Source: DAOUCP01 sp034432155
GTDB lineage: Bacteria > Chloroflexota > Anaerolineae > Epilineales > Epilineaceae
Assembly (NCBI GenBank): GCA_034432155.1
Contig: DAOUCP010000052.1
Span: 1-47,141 of the forward strand
Length of the DNA: 47,141 nucleotides
Reading direction: 5' to 3'
The notes below the pieces were generated by a model, which ran no database searches, had not been told where the DNA came from, and saw only the letters and a program-made list of their open reading frames with translations. Shown here piece by piece: positions 1 to 8,526 of this stretch; positions within the stretch are counted from its first letter, which is position 1, and each line of letters opens with the position of its first letter. The translations under genes and the position numbers were made by a program.

Positions 1-12
1 GGGGCCCCCCCC

Positions 13-3000
13 CTAAGGGGGGCGCGCGGGGCGGCCGCCCCGAGCCGCATCGATGGCCTGATCAGGCTCACCAGCCTGACAAGCCGCCAGGCTCCACCGG
101 CAGAAGGCATCGCTGTCGCGCAAGCCAAGCTCGGCCGCCCGACCGTAGGCTTCGCAGGCCTCGGGCGCCTTGCCGGTGGCGGCATAGGCGTCCGCCAACG
201 GCAGCAGCATCCCCAGGAACTCTCCAAACCGGGTCCGCGCTGCTGACAACTCGGCGATGGCCTCCTCGTAGCGCCCGGCCCGAAGCAGCGCCGTGCCGTG
301 CTCGGCAGCCAGGTCAGGATCGTCTTGCCCCTGGCGACGCACGTTGGCGAACTCGTCCGCTGCTCGCGACCATGCTCCTTCGCGGGCGTGCAGAGCTGCG
401 AGTCGCCGTGTCACGCCGGCATCGGCCGAGTCGACGGCCAGCTGTTCGAGCAGCTCCCGGGCTCCGGCGACATCGGCCGTGCGCACGATATCGGCCAGCC
501 GCAGGCGATAGGTGCGATCCTCGGGCGCCAACTCGATCGCCCGCTCCAGCGCCTGCCGGGCATTCTCGACGCGCCCTTCCGCCACCTCGATCTCGGCCCG
601 CAAGGCGTGCAGCGGGGCCTCGTCCGGAGCCAGATCGAGTGCCCGCGCCACCGCGGATCGGGCCTCGTTGAGTCGACCCAGGAGGCGTGCGCACTGCGCC
701 ACTTCGGACCAGATCTGCGGGCTATCCGGCTGCAGCGCGACGGCGCGCCGGAAGACCCCCAGCGCTCGCTCGTGATGGCCGGCCTGGCCCAGCGTCCGCG
801 CCAGCTCGATCTGCAGATCGAGATCGGCCGGGGCGAGGTCGGCTGCTTTCTCCAGGTGCTGCACCGCTGACTCGACGTCGCCTATTTCGAGGCAGATCTC
901 TCCGGCCCGACGGCGATAGGCCGCCGTCTGGGGGCTCAGCTCGGCCGCGCTCAGCCAAGCCTCCAGTGCCGAGGCCAGATCGTGGCGCGCTTCGTGCAGC
1001 TGGGCGAGTTGCTCGAGCGCGGGTGCGCTCGTTGCGTCCACGCCGGTCGCAGCCTCGATCTCCTGAATCGCACCCTCGACATCTCCCAAGTCACGCTTCG
1101 CCGCCGCCATCCGCTGCCGATAGACCACTTCTTGCGGCGCGGCTACGCTGGCTCGACTGTAAGCCGCCAGGGCATCGCGATACTCGCCGCGGGCATCATG
1201 GACGCGGCCCAGCTCGGCCAGCGCAACGGCACTGGCCGGCGCCAGATCGACCGCCCGGGAAGCGTGTCGCAGCGCGCCATCCAGATCCCCCAGCTCTCGC
1301 AGCAGCACCGCCAAGTCCATGTGATCTGCTGGCCAACCGTCGTCCAGCGCGATGGCCCGCTGCAACTCCTCGGCCGCGCGCGCCGAATCGCCCAGCGCCG
1401 CCAGCGCTCGGCCACCGTCGGCGTGGAGCAAGGCCGATTCTGGCGCCCCGGTGACCGCCCGCCCCAGCATCTCCGCAGCCATCCTCGCCTCGCCGACGGC
1501 CAGCAGAGCGCGCCCCCAGTGATGCAGATACCTTACCTCTTCGGGGTCTGCGTCGTGCGCCTGCTGGAAGGCCACGACGGCCTCCGACCAGCGGCCCAGC
1601 TCGGCGAGAACCTGGCCCAACGCATCCAACCACGCGGCGCAGTTCGGGACGGTCCCAATGGCCAACCGCATCCGGCCCACCGCAGCCTCGAGGTCGCCCA
1701 GCTCGGCCAAGAGCTCTCCCACGGCCTGCTGGTAGGCGCCGTTGTCGGGATCGAGACGACTGGCGGTCTCGAAGCTCATGAGCGCTTCCTCCGCCCAGCC
1801 TTGCGACCGATAGGCCTCGCCCAGGGTGGCCTCCACGTCCGGCTGGTCGGGAGCCAGCTCTCGGGCGCGTTGCAGGTGATCGATGGCCGCCGCAGGGTCG
1901 TCCAGACGCAGCTGCAGACGTCCGACGTGGAACCGGTAGCGCGGCCGGTCCGGCTCCACTTGCAGGGCAGCCTGGAAGCACTCGAGTGCCGTCTCCAAGT
2001 CGCCCATCGCCTCGGCCGTCAGACCACGCTCGATCGCCAGGTCGGCTCCCAATCGCTGCCAGGCTTGGTGGGCCTCCTCCAAGGCTGCCGCCGAGGCGTC
2101 GCTCTGTCCCAGGCCACGCAGCGCCAAGCCACGATTCCGAAAGCCCAGGACCGTCCGCAGCCACTCGCCAATCGGCGGCGGCGCATCGATGTCTGGCCGA
2201 TGGAACACCAGCCCTGCAGCCGCCTCTGACTCGGCGCGTTCCAGCGCCAGCCGAAATGCGACCTGGGCTGCCGCCCTGTCGCCGCAGCGTAGGAGCTGGC
2301 TGGCGAGGGCATAGAGAACCGTCGCCGGCAGATCGGCCGCGCGTTCAGCCAGGGACTGCACCACGGCCGGAGCGGCCGCCGCTCCGGCGCCGGCAACGTC
2401 GGCGGCGAGGCACCGAGCCGCCACCTCGGGCCCCCAATCGAGCTTCAGGATGGCGGCCAGAAAGGCAACCGGTTCCGGAGCCAGGCGGTAGACGTCGATC
2501 AAGGTGTCGATCCGCCGCGCCCCCCGCAGGTCGCCAAGCCGGTCGGCGAGCTGGCTCGGATCGCGGCCCGCCTGGTCCATCAGGGCGCGCGCCGCACAGT
2601 GCTGGGCGACCAGGGGCTCGACAAACTCCAGCTTGGGTCCGCTCGCAACCACGACACCGGAGCGAATCATTTCGTCCCGGCTTACGCCCAGGGCCATCGC
2701 CCGCGTGTCCGCGTCGACCAACGGACCGCGGCCCAGGCCCGCCAGCGCCACCTCGGCCAGGGCTGCCCGATAGGCCGGTCGTTCGGCTACGGGAATCCCA
2801 GCCAGCTGGGCATCCAGCAGCCTCTCCAGAACCTCGCTGCGTCGCCAGGCTTCGGGTGGCCGGTCACGGACGGTGCTGAGGAAGGCCTGCAAGGCGATCG
2901 GGAGTCGCACCGCTCGCGCCAGGGAAGCGTCGCGCGCCAGCCACCGTTCTGCCGCCAAGGCGATGGCCGCGGGCAGACGGGAGCGCAAGGCGTCGCCTAC

Positions 3001-3624
3001 CGCTTCCGGAGGGAGCGGTGCAATCTCCACGTTCGGCACATCCTCGAACCACGACCGATAGGCCGGCCACTCACGGCTCCGGCAGGCCATGACGACCGCC
3101 GGTCCGGCCTTGCCCCCCGCGCGGAGCAGCAGTTCGACCCCCTCCAAGAGGTAGACGTCGGTAGTGCGATCAAGGTTGTCCAGGAGCAGGAGCACCGGCG
3201 CCAGGAGCTCGAGCTTCGTGTCCTCCAGACCCAAGAGGGCCAACGAGCGACTGACCAAGTCCTCCACTGCCTCGCCCGTCCGAGCAGCGGTGAGATCGAC
3301 ATAGATAGGCACAGGCCCGCCATCGCTCATCGCGGCCGCCAGGTCGACGAGCACCTTGCGCAAGAGAGTGGTCTTGCCTGAGCCGGGTGCCCCAACCACC
3401 ACCAGCCGCTCAGCCGAACGCACCGCCTGCACCGCGTCCGCCGGCCCATCAGCGGTGGCGACGGTCAGTGGCACGAACTCGGCAGGCGCCCAGTCCGATC
3501 GCAGCGCTTCGCGCAGGACCGCACCATAAGCCGCCACCGCAGTGGCACGACTCCCCGGGACGGGCCCTGCCCGTTCCCCGCCAATGCTGACCGCATAAGG
3601 GTTGGACGCCGATTGGTCCGTCAC
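13..3624 (-). CDS. NACHT-like P-loop ATPase with long TPR array (STAND-type), C-terminus probably cut by window edge
   Basis: A 1203-residue protein. Residues 78-86 (GAPGSGKTT) are a Walker A motif and residues 144-153 (VLLLLDNLDR) a Walker B motif of NACHT type. A helical segment follows (about 200-430), and from about 440 to the end there are many degenerate 34-residue TPRs (repeated L..A..G....A...Y.rAl.ldP). This is the plan of STAND regulators: an NTPase switch coupled to a ligand-sensing repeat scaffold. No N-terminal effector domain is recognisable in the first 70 residues. Translation starts at a GTG directly after GAGGAGGAGG, a strong SD. The gene lies 45 nt downstream of the small two-helix membrane protein gene, so the two are probably co-transcribed. 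The last TPR is interrupted after AIDAA by Gly/Arg/Pro-rich residues encoded by G/C homopolymers at the very end of the window, so the true C-terminus may lie outside. The ligand and pathway are unknown. Confidence 0.8.
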   Translation of the reverse strand: MTDQSASNPYAVSIGGERAGPVPGSRATAVAAYGAVLREALRSDWAPAEFVPLTVATADGPADAVQAVRSAERLVVVGAPGSGKTTLLRKVLVDLAAAMSDGGPVPIYVDLTAARTGEAVEDLVSRSLALLGLEDTKLELLAPVLLLLDNLDRTTDVYLLEGVELLLRAGGKAGPAVVMACRSREWPAYRSWFEDVPNVEIAPLPPEAVGDALRSRLPAAIALAAERWLARDASLARAVRLPIALQAFLSTVRDRPPEAWRRSEVLERLLDAQLAGIPVAERPAYRAALAEVALAGLGRGPLVDADTRAMALGVSRDEMIRSGVVVASGPKLEFVEPLVAQHCAARALMDQAGRDPSQLADRLGDLRGARRIDTLIDVYRLAPEPVAFLAAILKLDWGPEVAARCLAADVAGAGAAAAPAVVQSLAERAADLPATVLYALASQLLRCGDRAAAQVAFRLALERAESEAAAGLVFHRPDIDAPPPIGEWLRTVLGFRNRGLALRGLGQSDASAAALEEAHQAWQRLGADLAIERGLTAEAMGDLETALECFQAALQVEPDRPRYRFHVGRLQLRLDDPAAAIDHLQRARELAPDQPDVEATLGEAYRSQGWAEEALMSFETASRLDPDNGAYQQAVGELLAELGDLEAAVGRMRLAIGTVPNCAAWLDALGQVLAELGRWSEAVVAFQQAHDADPEEVRYLHHWGRALLAVGEARMAAEMLGRAVTGAPESALLHADGGRALAALGDSARAAEELQRAIALDDGWPADHMDLAVLLRELGDLDGALRHASRAVDLAPASAVALAELGRVHDARGEYRDALAAYSRASVAAPQEVVYRQRMAAAKRDLGDVEGAIQEIEAATGVDATSAPALEQLAQLHEARHDLASALEAWLSAAELSPQTAAYRRRAGEICLEIGDVESAVQHLEKAADLAPADLDLQIELARTLGQAGHHERALGVFRRAVALQPDSPQIWSEVAQCARLLGRLNEARSAVARALDLAPDEAPLHALRAEIEVAEGRVENARQALERAIELAPEDRTYRLRLADIVRTADVAGARELLEQLAVDSADAGVTRRLAALHAREGAWSRAADEFANVRRQGQDDPDLAAEHGTALLRAGRYEEAIAELSAARTRFGEFLGMLLPLADAYAATGKAPEACEAYGRAAELGLRDSDAFCRWSLAACQAGEPDQAIDAARGGRPARPP

Positions 3625-3669
3625 TGCCTCCTCCTCGCTGGGCGCCGGGAGCCGTCCGTCTGCCGCCGG

Positions 3670-4002
3670 TCAGGCCGCCAGCATGGCATAGCCCACGATG
3701 CACAGCACCAACCCGATCAGGCACAGGAACACGCCCACTCCCATGGCCGTGCGCACCAGCCCGTTCACCGCCTCGACGAGTCGGGCGGCAGCGTCAATGA
3801 CTGGCACCACGCCCACCTCCGTCAACGCCCGCGCATGCAACCGACTCGACTGCGCCGAAAGCCCCTTCAACGTGTTCTGGTACTCGCGCGCCAGGATCGT
3901 CCAGATACCGGCGAAACACGCCAGCAAACCTGTCGCAAACAGCGACACCGCCATGATCTCCTTGATCGGCCAGGTCGCGGGGCCACCTAGATCGATTGCC
4001 AC
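3670..4002 (-). CDS. small two-helix membrane protein
   Basis: A 110-residue protein with two hydrophobic helices, about residues 16-37 (MAVSLFATGLLACFAGIWTI) and 87-108. They flank an amphipathic middle segment rich in Ala, Leu and charged residues. The start is a GTG preceded by AAGGAG with 7-nt spacing. It is the first gene of a likely two-gene operon with the NACHT-TPR protein downstream. No family was recognised. It could be a membrane anchor or effector partner of the NACHT protein, or simply an unrelated small membrane protein. The pairing is an inference from spacing and strand only. Confidence 0.65.
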   Translation of the reverse strand: MAIDLGGPATWPIKEIMAVSLFATGLLACFAGIWTILAREYQNTLKGLSAQSSRLHARALTEVGVVPVIDAAARLVEAVNGLVRTAMGVGVFLCLIGLVLCIVGYAMLAA

Positions 4003-4092
4003 CGTTCGCTCCTTCTACGCGCTCCGACGCTTGGGCCGTTCCGCGCCGCTCCAGACGCCGGCCATGCAAGGAGCGTGCCAGCCCAGAAAAAG

Positions 4093-4235
4093 GCTCGCCC
4101 CGGTGCCCGGCAAGCCCCTTTGCCACCGGAGACCAGCACCCAGCACTCCGCTTCCCGCCCCCGGCTCGGCGCCCAGCAGGCCTCTTTCTGCCCCCCAGGT
4201 CGGCGCCCAGCAGCTCTCTTCCCAGCCACGGCTGG
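4093..4235. repeat. degenerate tandem array, period 33-34 bp, about 4 units
   Basis: Anchors of the type cggcgcccagcag recur near 4101, 4134, 4167 and 4201, followed each time by a pyrimidine-rich stretch. The array fills the gap between the two-TM gene (start 4002) and the response regulator (stop 4290). A shorter echo, ggctggggg, follows at about 4227-4262. No gene is supported in 4003-4289, and the open frames here only read through the repeat. Confidence 0.7.
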
Positions 4236-4289
4236 GGGATCTTCCCACCCCGGCTGGGGGAAAACCCGCGTCCGGGACCGGCACCGGTC

Positions 4290-5846
4290 TCACGTGCCCG
4301 CCCCGTTCCCCCTCGCCCGAGGGTTAACATCTGCGCCGCGATTGGCCGCCGCACCACGTACCGGTCTCGGGCCGGCAACAGCCACCGCTTCGGGGGCTTC
4401 CGGTTCCGAGCGTGCCCCATCCACAGCCAAACCGAACTTCTCAACCCGGTAGCGGAGCTCGTCCCTGGTGAGGCCGAGAAGGCGCGCTGCCCCGCTCTGG
4501 TTGCCATCGGTGCGGGCCAGTGCCTGCTCCACTAACGACCGCTCCCATGCGACTTCCAGACTCTTCATGTCCAGTCCGTCTGCCGGCAGGATGGTCGGCA
4601 AGTGCTTGCCGTCGGAGGCCTGGCCGGACGCCTGGCCCTCGGCCGCCTCTACGGCGCGGACGATGTCCGGCACGTGCACCACGTCGATCATCTCCTCGCC
4701 ATTGGCCAGGATGGCGCCGCGCTCGATCACGTTCCGCAGCTCCCGGATGTTGCCGGGCCACGTGTAGCGGCCCAGGGCCCAGAGGGCGGCATCGCTAATC
4801 CCTCGAACGGTGGACTGCATCTGCTCTCGGATCTCCCGCAAGAAGAGGTGCGCAAAGTAAGGAATGTCCGCTGCTCGCTCGCGTAAGGGCGGGACCTCGA
4901 GGGTGATCACGCACAGCCGGAAGTACAGGTCCTCGCGAAACTCGCCGCTGGCGACGGCATCCACCACCCGCCGGTTCGAGGCCGAAATGACCCGGACATC
5001 GACCTTGATCTCGGTCTCGCCACCCACACGGCGGATCCGGTGATCCTGCAGCGTGCGAAGCAGCTTGGCCTGCATTTCGGGTGACATCATCGTCACCTCG
5101 TCGAGGAAGATGGTGCCGCGGTGAGCCAATTCGAACAGACCCCGCTGGGTCGTCGAGGCACTGGTGAAACTGCCCTTCTCGTGCCCGAAGAGCTGGCTCT
5201 CCAGCAGCTGGCTGGGCAGCGCCGCGCAGTTGATGGCCACGAACGGACCGTCGGCCCGTTGCGAGAACGCGTGCAACGCCCGTGCGATGACCTCCTTGCC
5301 CGTCCCACTCTCGCCCTCGATGAGCACCGAGGTCGGGGTGGGCGCGATCCTCTCCACCAGCCGTTTCAGGGTCGTCATGCGCGGCGTTTCGCCGACGTAC
5401 CACTCCGGCCCACCTCGCCTGCCAACCGCCCGCACGCGATCCAGCGCCCGCCGGGCGGTGCACAACTCGACGCCGTGCGCCACCACGCGCAACAGCCGAT
5501 CCACATCGACCGGCTTGACCAGGTAGTCGTAAGCGCCGCGTCGGATGAGTTCCACCGCCGTCGTGGCCGTGTTGTCGTTGGTCACGACGACCACGGGCAC
5601 GTCAGGCGAGACCTGCTGGAGAGCCGACAACAGCTCGCGTCCGTCACCGTCGCCCAGCCCCAGGTCCAGTAACATGAGCTCCAGTTCGCTGGACCGGATG
5701 ATGCGCAGACCCGCCTCGGCGTTGGTCGCCGTGAGCACCTCGTAGCCGGCCTTGGCCAGCGGCCGCTCCAGGTACTCGCGCGCCACGTCGCTGTCTTCGA
5801 CGATCAGCACGGTATGGCGGACAGCTGCCTCCTCGGCGTCGTTCAT
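4290..5846 (-). CDS. NtrC-family response regulator with variant GAFTGA loop (GSFTSA)
   Basis: A 518-residue protein. The receiver domain (10-125) has acidic residues E17/D18, phospho-acceptor D61 (LLDLGLGDG) and Lys in YLVKPVD. The AAA+ domain (about 155-390) has Walker A GESGTGKE, Walker B GTIFLDE and an arginine-finger region. A C-terminal Fis-type helix-turn-helix (about 445-485, NQSGAARLLGLTRDELRYR) is followed by a Pro/Ala tail. The sigma54-contacting loop at nt 5157-5174 reads GSFTSA instead of GAFTGA: Phe and Thr are kept, Ala and Gly are both Ser. Known members use this loop to remodel sigma54-RNA polymerase; whether this variant does so is uncertain. The ATG overlaps the TGA of the upstream kinase gene (ATGA), with GGAGGTG ahead of it, indicating translational coupling and a cognate pair. 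Target promoters are not visible here. Confidence 0.9.
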   Translation of the reverse strand: MNDAEEAAVRHTVLIVEDSDVAREYLERPLAKAGYEVLTATNAEAGLRIIRSSELELMLLDLGLGDGDGRELLSALQQVSPDVPVVVVTNDNTATTAVELIRRGAYDYLVKPVDVDRLLRVVAHGVELCTARRALDRVRAVGRRGGPEWYVGETPRMTTLKRLVERIAPTPTSVLIEGESGTGKEVIARALHAFSQRADGPFVAINCAALPSQLLESQLFGHEKGSFTSASTTQRGLFELAHRGTIFLDEVTMMSPEMQAKLLRTLQDHRIRRVGGETEIKVDVRVISASNRRVVDAVASGEFREDLYFRLCVITLEVPPLRERAADIPYFAHLFLREIREQMQSTVRGISDAALWALGRYTWPGNIRELRNVIERGAILANGEEMIDVVHVPDIVRAVEAAEGQASGQASDGKHLPTILPADGLDMKSLEVAWERSLVEQALARTDGNQSGAARLLGLTRDELRYRVEKFGLAVDGARSEPEAPEAVAVAGPRPVRGAAANRGADVNPRARGNGAGT

Positions 5847-7543
5847 TCGGACACCTCCTTCTCCTCTGGGCCAAGGGAAGACGCCTCGATCCTTGGCAGC
5901 CAGACATGGAATGTGGTCCCTCGGCCAACCTGGGTCTCGAAATCGATGGTCCCTTCGTGGTCGGTCACGATGCGCCGCGTGCTGGCCAGCCCCAGTCCGG
6001 TGCCGCGCGCTTTGCCACTGACGAACGGCTCGAAGAGGTTGGGCTGGATCGCCGCCGGGATGCCCATCCCGGTGTCGGTAATGGAGACCCGGACTCCGGG
6101 ACGGTGGCGGTCCTCGGGCTCGAGCCGGACCGCGAGGGTGCCAGCCAGCGGGGTAGCTTCGATGGCATTCTCGATGAGGTTGCCGAAGGCGCGTTCCAGG
6201 CCGGACAGGTCAGCGTTCACCACCAAACCGGGAGTCAAGGACTCACGAACCTCGATGCCCGCGGCGGCAGCCCGCGGTCGGTAGCGCGCCAGCGTCTCGT
6301 GCACCACCTCCGCAAGGTCGAGCGGCACGCAAGACAACCGGCCCGGCCGCGAGACAGCCAGCACGTCATCCACGATCCGGCAGGCCCGGGAGCTATCCAC
6401 CAGCAAGCGGTCGACCGTTGGCCGCTGAGGGGCATCGGCTGGCAGATCCTCGCTGAGCAAGCGCAGTCCACAGTAAAGGTTGGCCAATACTTCCCGCACG
6501 TCGTGGGCAACGAAGCTGACCAGCCGGGTCTGAGCACGTTCGGCTTGCGAAATCTCTGCCGGCGGCAAGTCCGCCAGGAGGATGGCGTAGCCGGCGCCCG
6601 GAGTTGTCTCCGGCAGCCAGACCAGCGTCCAGGGGCCGTGACCGGCGAACGGTTGCAGCTGCAAGGTGTGCCGGCGTCGCTCCTGGCGAGCGCGATGCCA
6701 GTGCTTGGCATCCGCCGCCGGCAACTCCAACAGCGCGGCCAGCTCCCGACCGCGGAGACGAGCGATGGGTATCCCGAACAGCCTTTCACAGGCCACGGTG
6801 GCGCTCACCACCGTTCCGTCGGCGGCGACCGCGGTGGCCGCCACCGCGGCGCTCTCCAGCGCCGCCATCACCATGACGAGGGAGGGCCCCGCCAGGTTTG
6901 GGACTCCGAGGACCGGAGATCCAGGCGGTTCGAGCCATCGCGAGCGTGAGGAACTCACGGCCGGGCTTGCTGGGGGAACGGTCGGAGCCGAGGGCCGCGC
7001 ACTCGTGCTGGAGACCCCTGTGGCCGCGCGGTGGGCCGCAGGCAGTCGCGCATCGTCCCCCAGCGGCGTGGGCGCAACCCCTGGCGAGGAAGACCACGGC
7101 TCGGCGGCCGTCGCCGAACCAATCCGCCGGCCAGGAGAAGGCTGCGGCGGCGGGGAACCGACTGGATCGTTCGTCGCCACTGGCGCCAGCAGCCGGCAGC
7201 TCAGTTCCAGGTGCTGCTGCTGCAGTCGGTACGCCGCTTGGATCTCGACCCAGATCCAAGCGCCGGCCTCGCTGCGCAGTGCGACCGCGCCAAAGGTGTC
7301 CGAGCCGAGCAGCATCGCGTCTTCGAGCCGGCGGCAGATGCCTGCCCATTCGCGAGGATGGAAGAGTTCCCGACTGGGCTGAGCGACGAGGGACTCGGGT
7401 GGGCGACCCAGGGCCTCGGCCAGCGCCGAACCGATGCTCAGGATGCGCCCGTCGGGCACCGTCAGGCAGAGCGTCCAGAGCCGGTCGCGAGGGGGTGGTT
7501 CGTCTTGAGCGTCCAGATGGACCGTGCGCACTGGTAGTGGCAT
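5843..7543 (-). CDS. soluble PAS-domain sensor histidine kinase (NtrB-like)
   Basis: A 566-residue protein without membrane helices. A PAS-like domain (about 20-120) is followed by a Pro/Ser/Thr-rich linker (about 125-215) and a second PAS-like domain (about 222-320, GTVVSATVACERLFGIP). A HisKA-like dimerisation helix has H-box FVAHDVREVL, with the phospho-acceptor His near residue 345. The HATPase_c domain shows N-box NLIENAIEA, G1 DTGMGIP and G2 GTGLGLAS. It should autophosphorylate and pass phosphate to the response regulator whose ATG overlaps its stop. The signal is presumably cytoplasmic and sensed by the PAS domains; no cofactor residues were identified. A weak -10 (TAGGCT at 7553-7558) lies 9 nt before the ATG, with no convincing -35. 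Confidence 0.9.
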   Translation of the reverse strand: MPLPVRTVHLDAQDEPPPRDRLWTLCLTVPDGRILSIGSALAEALGRPPESLVAQPSRELFHPREWAGICRRLEDAMLLGSDTFGAVALRSEAGAWIWVEIQAAYRLQQQHLELSCRLLAPVATNDPVGSPPPQPSPGRRIGSATAAEPWSSSPGVAPTPLGDDARLPAAHRAATGVSSTSARPSAPTVPPASPAVSSSRSRWLEPPGSPVLGVPNLAGPSLVMVMAALESAAVAATAVAADGTVVSATVACERLFGIPIARLRGRELAALLELPAADAKHWHRARQERRRHTLQLQPFAGHGPWTLVWLPETTPGAGYAILLADLPPAEISQAERAQTRLVSFVAHDVREVLANLYCGLRLLSEDLPADAPQRPTVDRLLVDSSRACRIVDDVLAVSRPGRLSCVPLDLAEVVHETLARYRPRAAAAGIEVRESLTPGLVVNADLSGLERAFGNLIENAIEATPLAGTLAVRLEPEDRHRPGVRVSITDTGMGIPAAIQPNLFEPFVSGKARGTGLGLASTRRIVTDHEGTIDFETQVGRGTTFHVWLPRIEASSLGPEEKEVSE

Positions 7544-7598
7544 GCGTTCCCCAGCCTAGCGACAGGGGCCTCGGGCGCGCCGTCGCTGGCTCGGCTCT

Positions 7599-8267
7599 TC
7601 ACGCAAGAAGCGTGCCACACAGTGGGCGTCGCGCCACCACCATCGCCCAGGCGCGTCGCCCCTCGTCTTGGCCAGCGGGCTCACGGAAACGATGGGCCAC
7701 CTGGAGCAGCGACCACCCTTCAAAGCCCATCGACAGCTCGCCTGGCACGACGAAACGCGCCAAGTTACCGTCGGGACGCCGGTAGGTGTGACGATCGACC
7801 TGCAGGCCCAGAGCGTGCCAACGTTCGCCTTCGGCATCGTCGGTCGTGGGAGCAGCGACGAACACCAGGCCGCCGGGCTGCGTTGCCTCCTTGGCCTGCT
7901 TCACCAGACGATCGCCCAGTGGAGGCGCCAAAGTGGCCAAGGCAGCCACGACCACGGCAGCGTATGTCCGCGGCCCGAAGCGGACCGTCGCCGGATCGAC
8001 GGCCTGGACGGCCCAGCCGATCGCCGCCGTCATTGCCCCGTGGCATATTACCACCTCTTCCGGGGAAAAAACCGCGATGTCCAGTGTCCTTAAGCTTCCG
8101 GCCAGCAGCCGCTCCGCCAGCCGGTGCTCCCACCCCAGGAGCAGCGCCGGACCGGCCGGAATGGCCGGCCCCAGGCGCTCGACTTGGCGCTCCAGGTCCT
8201 CCAGGTGCGGTTCGGTCAAGGCCCGGGTCACAGCCGAAGTGTAAGGCCGGCGGCTGAGGTCGGGCAA
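7599..8267 (-). CDS. degenerate methyltransferase-like protein
   Basis: A 222-residue protein. The middle (about 85-145) alternates hydrophobic strands and helices in the order seen in class I SAM-dependent methyltransferases: AVQAVDP as a possible acidic-loop strand, YAAVVVAALATLAP as a motif IV-like strand, and ATQPGGLVFVAAP as a motif VI-like strand. A glycine-rich SAM loop is not evident, so the protein may be catalytically inactive or the resemblance may be superficial. It lies 55 nt upstream of the histidine kinase on the same strand. Its first ~30 codons are the proximal unit of a 49-bp tandem array that continues upstream, so the true start is uncertain; the ATG at 8267 itself lies inside a repeat copy. 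Confidence 0.45.
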   Translation of the reverse strand: MPDLSRRPYTSAVTRALTEPHLEDLERQVERLGPAIPAGPALLLGWEHRLAERLLAGSLRTLDIAVFSPEEVVICHGAMTAAIGWAVQAVDPATVRFGPRTYAAVVVAALATLAPPLGDRLVKQAKEATQPGGLVFVAAPTTDDAEGERWHALGLQVDRHTYRRPDGNLARFVVPGELSMGFEGWSLLQVAHRFREPAGQDEGRRAWAMVVARRPLCGTLLA

Positions 8268-8420
8268 AGGCCCGGGACACAGAGGAAGGGTGGAGCCGGC
8301 GGTCCAGGTCCGGGAAAGGGCCGCCGGACAGCCAACGGGTTGAGCCGGCGGTCCAGGTCCGGGAAAGGGCCCGGGTCAAAGCCCAAGGGTAAAGCCCGCA
8401 ATCCGGGTCGGGCAAAAGTC
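8170..8420. repeat. 49/50-bp degenerate tandem array, 5 units, overlapping a gene's 5' end
   Basis: The anchor cgggcaaagg and variants recur at about 8212, 8261, 8311, 8360 and 8409, giving periods of 49, 50, 49 and 49. Units 3 and 4 share gccggcggtccaggtccggg. The proximal unit is the coding sequence for TRALTEPHLEDLE near the N-terminus of the methyltransferase-like protein, and the distal units decay away from it. Because 49 is not a multiple of three, each copy shifts the frame. The rest of 8421-8526 holds only the promoter of the next gene. Confidence 0.85.
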
Positions 8421-8491
8421 CGGCCCATGCTGGCCACCTCGCATACGCGAGCCGGAAGCGCGTCAGGCAGGAGCAGAGCCCCGGCCCAGGC

Positions 8492-8520
8492 TGGTCAGCG
8501 GCTGCGCGGCGTGCTATACA
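8492..8520 (+). promoter_or_regulatory. predicted promoter, leaderless start
   Basis: TGGTCA (8492-8497), a 17-bp spacer, then TATACA (8515-8520). The -10 box ends 6 nt before the ATG at 8527, so transcription would begin at or next to the start codon, and no SD sequence precedes it. Confidence 0.5.
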
Positions 8521-8526
8521 CAGGGC

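Noticed and set aside
982..2229. 415-codon plus-strand frame inside the NACHT-TPR gene
   Set aside because: Antisense shadow of the GC-rich TPR coding region; composition is rich in Arg/Gln/His and no family is recognisable.
8170..8420. Possible CRISPR array
   Set aside because: Units are contiguous and decayed with no unique spacers of constant length, and no cas genes are nearby.
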